This document shows, in pieces, positions 40,893 to 48,756 of a DNA stretch of 64,000 bases. Numbering within the stretch: position 1 is the first letter of the stretch; every line of letters begins with the position of its first letter. This stretch comes from JABJAG01 sp965222215 (GTDB lineage: Bacteria > Pseudomonadota > Alphaproteobacteria > UBA6615): contig OZ244931.1 of assembly GCA_965222215.1 (NCBI GenBank), forward strand, positions 1,488,001-1,552,000. The letters are read 5' to 3'. The notes under the pieces are model-generated. The model made no database searches. It saw only the letters and a program-made list of their open reading frames with translations, and was not told the DNA's origin. Made by a program: the position numbers and the translations under genes.

Positions 40893-42374
40893 CTAGTCTT
40901 CCCGGGTGCTTTGTCCTGCCCCGGCCGCCAAGGCGTCGCTATCTTCGATATAGGTCACGCCGTGCGAGAGAATGTTGGCGAGCGCGCCACCCTGGTTTTC
41001 CAGATGATAGCCGACGGTGATGGAATTGCTGCCGGTGGCGTTCGCGCCGGGAAACGAGCCACTGACGACATTGCTCGCGATGATCGAGCCTTGCTCGCCG
41101 GCCGCAGCCGGCCCGTCGGCGACATCGAAGAGATTGGTAATAAGAGGAAAATCCGCAGTCCCGCCGGCAAAGAGGTTGCCCGTGGTAATCCGGACGTTTC
41201 CGGATGTTTTCCGCTGCCCGAAATCGATCATGTAGTCGATGGTGTAGTTGGCGACCTCTCCGCTCGGCCCGACCATGGAGAAAGACTGGGCCGGGAAGTT
41301 GAATACCCCAGTATTCACGGCGTTCAGTTGGGACAGTTGGGTGATGCCGTCGGCGAAATTCTGTGTCTCGGCTTCCTCCGACGCCGTGGTCTGGGTCTGG
41401 GAAGCCTGGCTCTGGAACGTCTGGTTGCCGAACTGGCTGAGCGCAGCGCCGGCGGCGTTGCCGATGGATTGACCGCTGCCCTGAAGAATCGCTTGCGAGC
41501 CTCCGACCGATCCGCCCCCGCCCTGTGGGTTGCCGCCCTGCTGATTGCCGCCGCCCTGCTGACTGCCGCCGCCCTGCTGACTGCCGCCGCTCTGGCCGGC
41601 ACCGCCCTGATTGTTGTTGTTCTGCTGCGGTCGGGCGCCGCCGTCGGTACCCAGGCTTCCCGTCAGTGCGGCCACGATGGCCGGATCCACGCGGACGGGC
41701 GTTCCCGGCGGCAGGTCGGGGCCGGAAACGATTGTACCGAAGCCCGACCGGCTGATTTCGACCGTTGTGTCGCCGTTCGTCACGAGGATGCGTCCGGCGC
41801 GCTCACCGGCGTTGTTGCCCGCGCCCGGGCCGAGCAGGATGAAGGTGCCGGTGACCGGCCCGCCGGGTGCATTCGGGTCGATCGGCGTGATGACGCCCGC
41901 GGCGGACGTACCGCGAATGCCGATGGTGCCGACCGGCGTTTTCACGTTCATCTTGCTGGGTTCGTTCTTCGCGACCTTGCCGGAGACGAACCGGAAGGCG
42001 CCCTTGAGCACCTGCGTGGTAACCTCCCCGGTGCCCGAGGTGGGATCGTAGACGAACTCGTCGATGGTCATCGCTGCCGAGGGGCCGATCGTAAAGATGG
42101 TCTCGTCCAGCAGCATGATCTGAAGGCCGCTGTTCGGGCCGGATTCAATCATGTCGCCAAGGAAGATAGAATCGCCGCTCGTCACATTCTGCCCGACCAC
42201 TTCCTTGCGGCCGTTTTCCGGTGTCGCGGTCGCGGCGGCGAGCAGCACGTCGCCGCGTACGGCGGCCGCAACACCGGCTTTCTGGCCGCCGGCCTGCGCC
42301 ATAGCGCCGAGGGTCGGGAGGGTACAGACAAAAATGCCCGCGAAGACTGCTGTGAGGACCGGACCGGACGGCAT
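40893..42374 (-). CDS. Secreted FecR-domain protein with Gln/Gly-rich repeat
   Basis: 493 aa with a Sec signal (VFAGIFVCTLPTLGAMAQA). Residues 35-150 match the FecR domain, here not a sigma-regulator but the exported kind (DSIFLGDMIESGPNSGLQIML, VLKGAFRFVSGKVAK, VKTPVGTIGIRGTSA). Residues about 255-290 are low complexity: repeats of QQGGGS and QQGGGN. The rest is strand-rich (TSGNVRITTGNLFAGG). Exported FecR proteins of this form are thought to be envelope or surface proteins. Translation is coupled to the small gene upstream (1-nt gap). Confidence 0.8.
   Translation of the reverse strand: MPSGPVLTAVFAGIFVCTLPTLGAMAQAGGQKAGVAAAVRGDVLLAAATATPENGRKEVVGQNVTSGDSIFLGDMIESGPNSGLQIMLLDETIFTIGPSAAMTIDEFVYDPTSGTGEVTTQVLKGAFRFVSGKVAKNEPSKMNVKTPVGTIGIRGTSAAGVITPIDPNAPGGPVTGTFILLGPGAGNNAGERAGRILVTNGDTTVEISRSGFGTIVSGPDLPPGTPVRVDPAIVAALTGSLGTDGGARPQQNNNNQGGAGQSGGSQQGGGSQQGGGNQQGGNPQGGGGSVGGSQAILQGSGQSIGNAAGAALSQFGNQTFQSQASQTQTTASEEAETQNFADGITQLSQLNAVNTGVFNFPAQSFSMVGPSGEVANYTIDYMIDFGQRKTSGNVRITTGNLFAGGTADFPLITNLFDVADGPAAAGEQGSIIASNVVSGSFPGANATGSNSITVGYHLENQGGALANILSHGVTYIEDSDALAAGAGQSTRED
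41520..41605 (-). repeat. In-frame 18-nt tandem repeat in the FecR-domain gene
   Basis: About four units of an 18-nt repeat (plus-strand unit CCGCCCTGCTGACTGCCG) encode QQGGGS-like hexapeptides. The units are near-identical and in frame, so copy number may vary by slippage without breaking the gene. Confidence 0.8.
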
Positions 42375-42375
42375 G

Positions 42376-42693
42376 TCAGCCTGTCTCGTCGAGCGCGATA
42401 CGGCCTTTGTCGGTTAGTTTGCAGACCAGCCAGTCAGGCTTGATGGGATTCTCGAACCAGGGTTCGGCGAGCCCGTGGCGGATGCACGACTTGATGGTGC
42501 GTTCGCTGATCTTCTGGCCGTCCCGGTCGAACAGCGGCAGTTTTCCGCCCGGCTGTTCGAGGCCGCGCGACAGCCAGTCGCGCTGGGCGTTGGAAAGGCT
42601 GCCGCCGGGGCGGGGTTTCCGGTCCGACCGGCGCCGATGGGGTTGAAGCGCAACCACGTTGCTCTCCGCCATGCGTTTCCTGCCGACTGCCAT
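42376..42693 (-). CDS. Small winged-helix-like conserved protein
   Basis: 105 aa. A basic N-terminus (HRRRSDRKPRPGG) precedes a compact domain SNAQRDWLSRGLEQPGGKLP and ERTIKSCIRHGLAEPWFENP, then PDWLVCKLTDKGRIALDETG. The spacing of helices and the final strand pair resembles a winged helix with the wing at KLTDKGR. The start ATG 42693 has AAGGGGG before it; the frame stays open to 42795. Its stop is 1 nt before the FecR-domain gene start. Function is unknown; DNA binding is an inference. Confidence 0.65.
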   Translation of the reverse strand: MAVGRKRMAESNVVALQPHRRRSDRKPRPGGSLSNAQRDWLSRGLEQPGGKLPLFDRDGQKISERTIKSCIRHGLAEPWFENPIKPDWLVCKLTDKGRIALDETG

Positions 42694-42807
42694 GCCGCCC
42701 CCTTCGGTACACGCGCCGGTGGGTCCCGATAACATCATGCCTCCGACGTCCGGGATCGTAGTGTAGAATGGGGTCAACGCCAAGAGTCTCAACACGTTAC
42801 GCCCGAT

Positions 42808-43158
42808 ATGTCCGACGAAACCTCACAGAATTCCGCCGCCAGTATGGTGTATGTCACCTGCGGATCGCTGGACCAGGCGCGCGAAATCGGCCGGGCGGTG
42901 GTCGAGGAACAGCTCGCGGCCTGCGCGAATATCATCGACGGCATGCGCTCGATCTATCGCTGGGAAGGCATGGTCGAGGAGGGCCGGGAAGTGGTCCTGA
43001 TTTTCAAGACGCGCCGGGCACTCGTTGCTGAACTCACCGCGCGCGTGAAGGCTCTTCACAGCTTCGATGTGCCTTGCGTGGTCGAACTCCCGCTCGAACA
43101 GGGCAATGCCGACTATTTCGCGTGGATCGTCGACGAGACCGCCGGGGCAGGGGGCTGA
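42808..43158 (+). CDS. cutA: Divalent-cation tolerance protein CutA
   Basis: Trimeric ferredoxin-like CutA1 protein, 116 aa. The pattern YVTCGSLDQAREIGRAVVEE, QLAACANIIDGMRSIYRWEG and FKTRRALVAELTARVKALHS with FDVPCVVELPLEQGN is characteristic. Members bind divalent metals and influence copper tolerance, though the molecular role is disputed. It is followed immediately by the MFS gene, whose TTG start lies 2 nt past the cutA stop. Confidence 0.92.
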   Translation: MSDETSQNSAASMVYVTCGSLDQAREIGRAVVEEQLAACANIIDGMRSIYRWEGMVEEGREVVLIFKTRRALVAELTARVKALHSFDVPCVVELPLEQGNADYFAWIVDETAGAGG

Positions 43159-43160
43159 CC

Positions 43161-44399
43161 TTGCGCCGCGCCGCCTTTACGCCCGAGACCAATGCGCTGA
43201 TCTTTGCCGCCGCCGCCCACGGGGCGATGCATATGTTCGCGGCGTATTTCTTCACCATCGTGCTGGCGTTGGAGCGGGTCTGGGAACTGCCGTACCCGGA
43301 CCTGATCGCGCTGTGGACGCCCGCCGCCCTGCTGATCGGCGTCGCCGCCATCCCCATGGGCTGGCTCGCCGACCGCTGGACGCGCGGCGGGATGATCGCC
43401 GTCAGCTTCGTCGGCATGGGCGCGGCCAGCATCGTCGCCGGGTTCATGGATGGCCCGTCGAGCATCGTTTTCGCGCTCGCGGCCATCGGCCTGTTCGCGG
43501 CGATCTACCACCCGGTCGGCATTCCCTGGGTGATGCGCCTCGCGCGCCGGAATCCGGGCAAGGGGCTGGCGATCAACGGGCTGTTCGGCGGCATGGGCGT
43601 CGCCTTCGCCGCGCTGACGGCTGGCACGCTCATTGATTTTGTGGACTGGCGCGCGGCGTTCTTCGTACCGGGCGCGGTCAGCATCGCGGTCGGTGCGCTC
43701 ATGTTCTCCCTGATCGCCCGGGGCCGGGTCGCGGAACCCGGCAACATGCGCGACGCCGGTGACAAGGGCCCCGGCCGTGCGGGGATGCTGCGTGGCGCGT
43801 TCCTGATCCTCGGCACCGGCTTCGTGGGCGGGCTGGTCTACCAGTCGACCCAGGCCGTGATGCCCAAGATGTTCGAGGCCCGCCTCGACGACCTGCTGGG
43901 CGGCTCGACCTTCGGGATCGGCGCGGTGGTGTTCGCGGTCTACATCCTTGCCGGGCTCGGCCAGCTCGTCGGCGGCTGGGCGGCGGACCGATTCAGCTGG
44001 AAGCGCGCCTACCTGCTGGCCTGGTTCATCCACATGCCCATGCTCTGGTTCGCCGCGACGGCGGGCGGCCCGTTTCTCGTGTTCGCTGTGTTCATGATCA
44101 CCATGGCCGGCACCAGCGCGATCCCGGCCGAGGCGCTGCTGTTCGCGCGCTACACGCCGGAGAAGCACCACGGCCTGATCTTCGGGGTCCGCTACGTGCT
44201 GGCGCTGGGCTCCGCGCCGCTGGCGATCATGTTCATTGCCTTTGTGCTGGAGCGCACCGGCGAGTTTTCGTGGATCTACTGGACCCTGGGCGTGACCGGC
44301 TGCCTGACAATCATCGGTATCGCCTTGCTGCCGCCGACGGAACAATCCGGCACCCCGGACGTTGCGGGTGGTAAAGCGGTTCCCGCAGCGGCGGAATGA
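43161..44399 (+). CDS. Major facilitator superfamily transporter
   Basis: Twelve-helix carrier, 412 aa. Typical MFS features are seen: MGWLADRWTRGGMIAVSFVG (the loop motif after helix 2), FAAIYHPVGIPWVMRLARRN and YILAGLGQLVGGWAADRFSW. The start is a TTG at 43161 directly after cutA, with AGGGGG upstream; an in-frame ATG farther in would remove the first helix. It resembles fosmidomycin-resistance or YbfB-like MFS carriers, but the substrate is unknown. Confidence 0.84.
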   Translation: MRRAAFTPETNALIFAAAAHGAMHMFAAYFFTIVLALERVWELPYPDLIALWTPAALLIGVAAIPMGWLADRWTRGGMIAVSFVGMGAASIVAGFMDGPSSIVFALAAIGLFAAIYHPVGIPWVMRLARRNPGKGLAINGLFGGMGVAFAALTAGTLIDFVDWRAAFFVPGAVSIAVGALMFSLIARGRVAEPGNMRDAGDKGPGRAGMLRGAFLILGTGFVGGLVYQSTQAVMPKMFEARLDDLLGGSTFGIGAVVFAVYILAGLGQLVGGWAADRFSWKRAYLLAWFIHMPMLWFAATAGGPFLVFAVFMITMAGTSAIPAEALLFARYTPEKHHGLIFGVRYVLALGSAPLAIMFIAFVLERTGEFSWIYWTLGVTGCLTIIGIALLPPTEQSGTPDVAGGKAVPAAAE

Positions 44400-44680
44400 A
44401 TGTTCCTCTCGTCCCCCGCAAGGGCGGGCCTGTGTTAGCGCCGACGCGAGACGGTACCCGTCTCGTCACCCCTGCGAAGGCAGGGGTTCATTAACGCAGG
44501 CGGTTGCCCGGGCGGGTATCGGCGATAATGGGTCCCTGCCTTTTTATCCGCCATAGCGCGAAGCGCGGCGGTGGGCGCAGGGACGACGAGCGGAGGCGAC
44601 GTGGTCCGGATTCGCAGCCCCGCCGGACCTTTGCTATAACGCGCGCAACGAACCTTATCCGTACGAAGGAGACGAAAACC
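44400..44680. other. Intergenic region with repeat A and the ytoQ promoter
   Basis: This 281-nt stretch lies between the MFS gene and ytoQ. It holds a small GC hairpin (CCCCGC/GCGGG at 44413-44428), repeat A (44464-44540), a GCGCGAAGCGCGG hairpin near 44556, and the AAGGAG ribosome site of ytoQ at 44666-44671. I see no gene in it. Confidence 0.6.
44464..44540 (+). repeat. Dispersed palindromic repeat, copy A
   Basis: A stretch beginning CGTCACCCCTGCGAAGGCAG and ending GGTCCCTGCC. It shares its order of blocks with copy B at 46581-46670: a CCCTGCGAARGCAGGG hairpin, CAGGCGGTTGCC, then GTCGG/ATCGG and TAATGG. Copy A lacks the right-hand hairpin seen in B. Confidence 0.75.
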
Positions 44681-45172
44681 ATGAGCGAGAAGACCTGGAA
44701 CATCTACCTCTCGGGCGAGATTCACTCCGACTGGCGCGAGCAGATCGAGCAGGGCTGCAAGGAAGCCGGCCTGCCGGTCGCGTTCTCCGCGCCGATCACG
44801 GAGCATGACGATTCCGACGACTGCGGAGTCGCCGTGTTCGGGTCCGAGCCCGACAAGTTCTGGCACGACCACAAGGGCGCGCTGCTGAACTCGGTGCGCA
44901 CCGGCACCCTGATCGAGCAGGCCGACGTGGTCGTCGTGCGATTCGGCGAGAAGTATAAGCAGTGGAACGCCGCGTTCGACGCCGGCTACGCCGCCGCGCT
45001 CGGCAAGGCGATCATCACGCTGCATCCGGAAGAGCACGATCATGCGCTGAAGGAAGTCGACAGCGCCGCCAAGGGCGTTGCCCGCGAGCCGTACCAGGTG
45101 GTTCAGGCGCTCGCCTACGCCATCAAGGGTGCGATGCCGCAGCAGTGGTACAAGGCCGAAGCCGCCGAGTAG
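44681..45172 (+). CDS. ytoQ: YtoQ family protein
   Basis: 163 aa with AAGGAG before ATG 44681. The family blocks are WNIYLSGEIHSDWREQIEQG near the N-terminus, SAPITEHDDSDDCGVAVFGS and RTGTLIEQADVVVVRFGEKY. YtoQ is a conserved protein with a nucleoside-2-deoxyribosyltransferase-like fold and no established function. It stands alone, bounded by repeat A upstream and a terminator downstream shared with metY. Confidence 0.87.
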   Translation: MSEKTWNIYLSGEIHSDWREQIEQGCKEAGLPVAFSAPITEHDDSDDCGVAVFGSEPDKFWHDHKGALLNSVRTGTLIEQADVVVVRFGEKYKQWNAAFDAGYAAALGKAIITLHPEEHDHALKEVDSAAKGVAREPYQVVQALAYAIKGAMPQQWYKAEAAE

Positions 45173-45203
45173 TTATTGCGTCCCAATCATTGAGTTTCTG
45201 AAG

Positions 45204-45233
45204 CCGCGTCGTCCCACCGGGCGGCGCGGTTTT
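45204..45233 (+). terminator. Terminator between ytoQ and metY
   Basis: Stem CCGCGTCGTCC (45204-45214) / GGGCGGCGCGG (45219-45229) with two G-U pairs and loop CACC, followed by TTTT. Serves ytoQ; on the other strand no T-run is present. Confidence 0.75.
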
Positions 45234-45234
45234 G

Positions 45235-46551
45235 CTACTCCGCCGCCTTCTGCATCGCGTAGCCCAGCGCCTGGTCGAGATCGGCGAGGATGTCGTCGAT
45301 GGTTTCCAGCCCCACCGAAATCCGGATCACGTCCGGGCCCGCGCCCGAGGCGATCTGCTGTTCCTCGGTGAGCTGGCGGTGGGTCGTCGAGGCCGGGTGG
45401 ATGATCAGCGAGCGGGTGTCGCCGAGGTTGGCGAGGTGCGACAGCAGCTCGACGCTTTCCACCACCTTTACGCCCGCCTCGTAGCCGCCCTTCACGCCGA
45501 AGGTGAAGACCGAGCCGGGCCCCCTGGGCAGGTATTTCTTCGCCAGCTCGTGATACGGGCTCGATTTCAGCCCGGCGTAGCTGACCCACGCGACGGCGGG
45601 GTGGCCTTCGAGGAATTCCGCCACCGCCTGGGCGTTCTGCAGGTGCCGGTCCATGCGCACCGGCAGGCTCTCGATGCCGGTGATGATGTTGAAGGCGTTC
45701 TGGGGCGCCAGCGCCGGGCCGAGATCGCGCAGCGCCACCGCCTTCGCCTTGGTCGAGAAGCCGAAGTCGCCGAAGGTCTCGTAGAAGGTGAGGCCGTGAT
45801 AGGCCGGATCGGGCTCGGTCAGCGCCGGGAACTTGTCGTTTTGCGCCCAGTCGAACTTGCCGCTCTCCACCACGATGCCGCCCATGGACGTGCCGTGGCC
45901 GCCGAGGAACTTGGTCATCGAGTGGATCGCGATGTCCGCGCCCCAGTCGAAGGGCCGGCACAGGTAGGGCGTCGCCATGGTGTTGTCGACGATCAGCGGG
46001 ATACCGGCCTCGCTTGCGATCTCGGCGATGGGTTCGAGGTCGACGACGATGCCGCCGGGGTTGGCGAGCACTTCCAGAAAGATTGCCCTGGTCCGCTCGT
46101 CGATGGCGGCGCGGAAGTTCTCCGGGTCGCCCGGGTCGACGAAATTGCAGTGCCAGTCGAACTTCCTGAACGTGTGCGTGAACTGGGTGATCGAGCCGCC
46201 GTAGAGGTTGCGCGAGGCGACGAAATTGTCGCCGGGGTTCATCAGCACGAACATCGCCAGCATTTGCGCCGCGTGGCCGCTCGAACAGGCGACCGCGCCG
46301 CGGCCGTTCTCCAGCGCCGCGACTTTCTCTTCCAGCGCCGACACGGTCGGGTTGGTCAGCCGCGTGTAGATGTAGCCGAAGGTCTGCAGGTTGAAGAGCG
46401 AGGCCGCGTGGTCCGCATCGTCGAACACGTAGGCCGTCGTCTGGTAGATCGGCACGTTGCGCGCGCCGGTCTTCTCGTCGGGCGAGGCCCCGGCATGGAT
46501 CGCCAGCGTCTCGAAGCCCGGCGGGCGGTGGTCGCGGTTGTTGTCGGTCAT
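45235..46551 (-). CDS. metY: O-acetylhomoserine aminocarboxypropyltransferase/cysteine synthase
   Basis: PLP enzyme making homocysteine from O-acetylhomoserine and sulfide (direct sulfhydrylation route to methionine). The PLP lysine is in SMTKFLGGHGTSMGG, and the N-terminus RPPGFETLAIHAGASPDEKT with VPIYQTTAYVFDD is characteristic of the long MetY branch. 438 aa from ATG 46551 (MTDNNRDHRP); the upstream frame to 46605 runs into repeat B. No riboswitch pattern could be recognised upstream. Repeat B and 141 nt separate it from the CoA-binding genes. Confidence 0.94.
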   Translation of the reverse strand: MTDNNRDHRPPGFETLAIHAGASPDEKTGARNVPIYQTTAYVFDDADHAASLFNLQTFGYIYTRLTNPTVSALEEKVAALENGRGAVACSSGHAAQMLAMFVLMNPGDNFVASRNLYGGSITQFTHTFRKFDWHCNFVDPGDPENFRAAIDERTRAIFLEVLANPGGIVVDLEPIAEIASEAGIPLIVDNTMATPYLCRPFDWGADIAIHSMTKFLGGHGTSMGGIVVESGKFDWAQNDKFPALTEPDPAYHGLTFYETFGDFGFSTKAKAVALRDLGPALAPQNAFNIITGIESLPVRMDRHLQNAQAVAEFLEGHPAVAWVSYAGLKSSPYHELAKKYLPRGPGSVFTFGVKGGYEAGVKVVESVELLSHLANLGDTRSLIIHPASTTHRQLTEEQQIASGAGPDVIRISVGLETIDDILADLDQALGYAMQKAAE

Positions 46552-46580
46552 TGCGTGGTCTCTCCGAAACCCCCGGTCGT

Positions 46581-46670
46581 CGTCCCTGCGAAAGCAGGGA
46601 TCCATTGACTCAGGCGGTTGCCGCGTTGGACGTCGGTGTTAATGGACCCCTGCCTGCGCAGGGGTGACGA
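46581..46670 (+). repeat. Dispersed palindromic repeat, copy B
   Basis: About 90 nt with hairpins at both ends: CCCTGCGAAAGCAGGG on the left and CCCCTGCCTGCGCAGGGG on the right, with inverted TCCATT / AATGGA inside them. It is therefore a compound palindrome. It lies between metY and the upstream CoA-binding gene and is in the same orientation as copy A, 2.1 kb away. Confidence 0.8.
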
Positions 46671-46692
46671 ATGGTGTTTTGTCGGCCTGAAG

Positions 46693-47181
46693 TCACGCCC
46701 GTATCCGGCGGGAGCGGCGCGAGGTGATGACGCCGGTGTTGATGCCGCTCCAGCCGAGCTCGCCCGACAGGCGGCCGAACTCGATCTTCGGGCAGCGGTC
46801 CATGACGACGGTCAGGCCGGCGTCCCCGGCCTTTTTTGCCGCCTCGTCGTGGCGCACGGTGAGCTGCATCCAGACGGTCTTCGCACCGATCCCGATGGCT
46901 TCGTCGACGATCGGCGGCACGCGCTCGGAGCGCTGGAAGATGTCGACCATGTCGACGGGCACGTCGATGTCCTTCAGGCCCGCGACGACCTCCTCGCCGA
47001 GCAATGTCTCGCCCGCCGATCGCGGGTTCACGGGGATGACCCGGTAGCCCTTGTCCTGCAGGTACTTCATCGCGAAGTAGCTGGGCCGGTTCCAGTTGGT
47101 GCTGGCGCCGACCATGGCGATGGTGTCCGTGTCGCGCAGCACGCGGCGGATCAGCCAGTCCGGGTAATACAGGTCGCTCAT
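46693..47181 (-). CDS. CoA-binding domain protein (YccU type), copy 1
   Basis: 162-residue Rossmann-fold protein: AMVGASTNWNRPSYFAMKYL, KGYRVIPVNPRSAGETLLGE, DIFQRSERVPPIVDEAIGIG and WMQLTVRHDEA, with the MDRCPKIEF C-terminal signature. Relatives resemble the CoA-binding domain of succinyl-CoA synthetase but no enzymatic step is known. It follows its paralogue at 47205 by 23 nt. Confidence 0.87.
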   Translation of the reverse strand: MSDLYYPDWLIRRVLRDTDTIAMVGASTNWNRPSYFAMKYLQDKGYRVIPVNPRSAGETLLGEEVVAGLKDIDVPVDMVDIFQRSERVPPIVDEAIGIGAKTVWMQLTVRHDEAAKKAGDAGLTVVMDRCPKIEFGRLSGELGWSGINTGVITSRRSRRIRA

Positions 47182-47204
47182 GGGAACTTTCTATACAAGG
47201 GGGC

Positions 47205-47651
47205 CTAGGCGGCGGCGCGCAGGCGCGGCAGTTCGATGGCGGGGCAGCGGTCCATGATGACCGTCGCGCCGGCGGCCTCGGCTTTCGCCGCGGCCTCCTC
47301 GTTGATCACCTTGAGCTGCATCCAGATATAGGGCGCGCCTACCTCGATGGCGTCGTCGACAACCGGCGGCACTTTCCAGGGCAGGCGGAAGATATCGACC
47401 ATGTCGGGCCGCTCCGGCAGGTCGGTGACTTTTGCGTAGACCTTCTCGCCGTGGATCTCCTGGCCGAGCGCGTCCGGGTTCACCGGATACACCTTGTAGC
47501 CCTCGTTCTGGAGGAAGCGCATGACGCGCCAGCTCGCCCGGGTCTCGCCGCGCGGGCTCGCGCCGACGAGCGCGACGGTCTTCACCTCGTCGAACAGCTT
47601 GCGCAGCAGGTCGTCGGAGTATTCAAATTCCTTGTCGGAATCCATCACCAT
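47205..47651 (-). CDS. CoA-binding domain protein (YccU type), copy 2
   Basis: 148-residue paralogue of the downstream gene: ALVGASPRGETRASWRVMRF, EGYKVYPVNPDALGQEIHGE, DIFRLPWKVPPVVDDAIEVG and VIMDRCPAIELPRL. The two copies are clearly divergent, so duplication is not recent. A GGAGG lies 12 nt upstream of ATG 47651, within the end of the enoyl-CoA hydratase gene; ATG 47645 is also possible. The three genes probably share one transcript. Confidence 0.87.
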   Translation of the reverse strand: MVMDSDKEFEYSDDLLRKLFDEVKTVALVGASPRGETRASWRVMRFLQNEGYKVYPVNPDALGQEIHGEKVYAKVTDLPERPDMVDIFRLPWKVPPVVDDAIEVGAPYIWMQLKVINEEAAAKAEAAGATVIMDRCPAIELPRLRAAA

Positions 47652-47658
47652 TCTGGCT

Positions 47659-48504
47659 TCAGTCCTCCCCCGGTTCGTGATCTCTGGGCCCCTGGTCCCA
47701 TTCGGGATCGCGTTTCTCGACGAAGGCGTCGATGCCCTCGGCGGCGTCCCGGTCCATCATGTTGCGGGCCATCTCGGCGCCCGCAAAGGCATAGGCGTCG
47801 GAAATGCCCATCTCGAGCTGCCTGTAGAAGGCCTGCTTGCCCAGCGCCAGCGCGTGGGCGGACTTGTTCGCGAGCTTGCGCGCCAGTTCGCCGACCGCGT
47901 CGTCCAGATGTTCGTCCGCGACGGCCTCGTTGATCAGTGCGATCTCGGCCGCGCGCTCCGCGCTCACGAAGTCGCCGGTCAGCAGCAGGTCCATGGCGTG
48001 CTTGCGCGCCAGCGAGCGGCCCACGGCGACCCCGGGGGTCGAACAGAACAGGCCGACATTGATGCCCGACGTGGCGAAGCGTGACGACTGGCCGGCGATG
48101 GCGAGATCGCAGGTCGCCACGAGCTGGCAACCGGCTGCGGTCGCCAGCCCGCTGACCTTCGCGATCACCGGCTGGGGCAGGCGCAGCACCGATTGCATCA
48201 TCTTCGAGCACGTCGCGAACAGCTCGTTCTGGTACTCCAGCGTGTAGTTCGCCCGCATCTGCTTGAGGTTGTGGCCGGCGCAGAACGCCCGGCCTTCGCC
48301 TTCCAGAACCACGACCCGCACGGAACGGTCGGCGGCGATGGCGTCGAGCTCGGTCTGCAGGGCCGCGAGCATGCCCTCGGAGAGCGCATTGAGCTCGTCC
48401 GGCCGGTTCAGGGTGAGGGTGGTCACGCCCTCGTCGTCCGCGCGCAGCAGGTACGCCGCGTCGGCGGCTGATCCCGGGTTTTCGAGTGTGTCGCTGTCAG
48501 TCAT
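47659..48504 (-). CDS. Enoyl-CoA hydratase/isomerase family protein
   Basis: Crotonase-fold protein, 281 aa. The CoA-binding and oxyanion loops are AFCAGHNLKQM and KVSGLATAAGCQLVATCDLA; FATSGINVGLFCSTPGVAVG follows. The segment resembles the ECHDC3 branch, in which one of the two catalytic glutamates is often absent, and I see Ser/Thr where the second would be, so hydratase activity is uncertain. ATG 48504 (MTDSDTLEN) is preferred to the longer frame. It heads the CoA-binding gene pair. Confidence 0.85.
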   Translation of the reverse strand: MTDSDTLENPGSAADAAYLLRADDEGVTTLTLNRPDELNALSEGMLAALQTELDAIAADRSVRVVVLEGEGRAFCAGHNLKQMRANYTLEYQNELFATCSKMMQSVLRLPQPVIAKVSGLATAAGCQLVATCDLAIAGQSSRFATSGINVGLFCSTPGVAVGRSLARKHAMDLLLTGDFVSAERAAEIALINEAVADEHLDDAVGELARKLANKSAHALALGKQAFYRQLEMGISDAYAFAGAEMARNMMDRDAAEGIDAFVEKRDPEWDQGPRDHEPGED

Positions 48505-48625
48505 GGGGCTAAAATGATGCGGTTGCAGGCGGTTGGCAATAATAGCGCGGAACTGAAGGCGAGGATGTAGCGGGGTATAATAATACCGCACACATAAGGC
48601 CCTGCAATTTATCGCGTTTTTCGGT

Positions 48626-48654
48626 TTGACTTTCGATTTTTAGCGGCCTAAAAC
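48626..48654 (+). promoter_or_regulatory. rplM: Predicted rplM-rpsI promoter
   Basis: -35 TTGACT (48626-48631), 17-nt spacer, -10 TAAAAC (48649-48654). Five of six bases match at -35. A start near 48661 gives a leader of roughly 95 nt before rplM. Confidence 0.6.
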
Positions 48655-48659
48655 CGGAT

Positions 48660-48694
48660 CCGCCGCTGCCCGTGACCTTGGTCCCGGGCGGCGG
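48660..48694 (+). promoter_or_regulatory. Hairpin in the rplM leader
   Basis: CCGCCG (48660-48665) plus CCCG (48669-48672) pair with CGGGCGGCGG (48685-48694), leaving a CTG bulge. It begins at the predicted transcript start and has no T-run after it, so it is not a terminator. A role in ribosomal-protein feedback is possible but unproven. Confidence 0.4.
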
Positions 48695-48756
48695 TGTCTT
48701 GTTCGCGGGAATTCGCGGGCGGGAACAGTGAAACAGAAGAAGGTGGCCACAAAGCC

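Noticed and set aside
41520..41605. Short direct repeats as a possible CRISPR array
   Set aside because: Units are contiguous, 18 nt long, in frame and lack spacers; this is a protein-coding tandem repeat.
40884..42443. 519-codon rightward ORF opposite the FecR-domain gene
   Set aside because: The leftward frame has a signal peptide and FecR motifs; the rightward translation has none and is a shadow.
44464..46670. Composite transposon formed by repeats A and B
   Set aside because: No transposase gene or target-site duplication; the repeats are short palindromic elements, and ytoQ and metY look native in composition.
46552..46692. SAM-II or related riboswitch before metY
   Set aside because: The region is filled by palindromic repeat B and no pseudoknot pattern of a SAM riboswitch could be recognised by eye.
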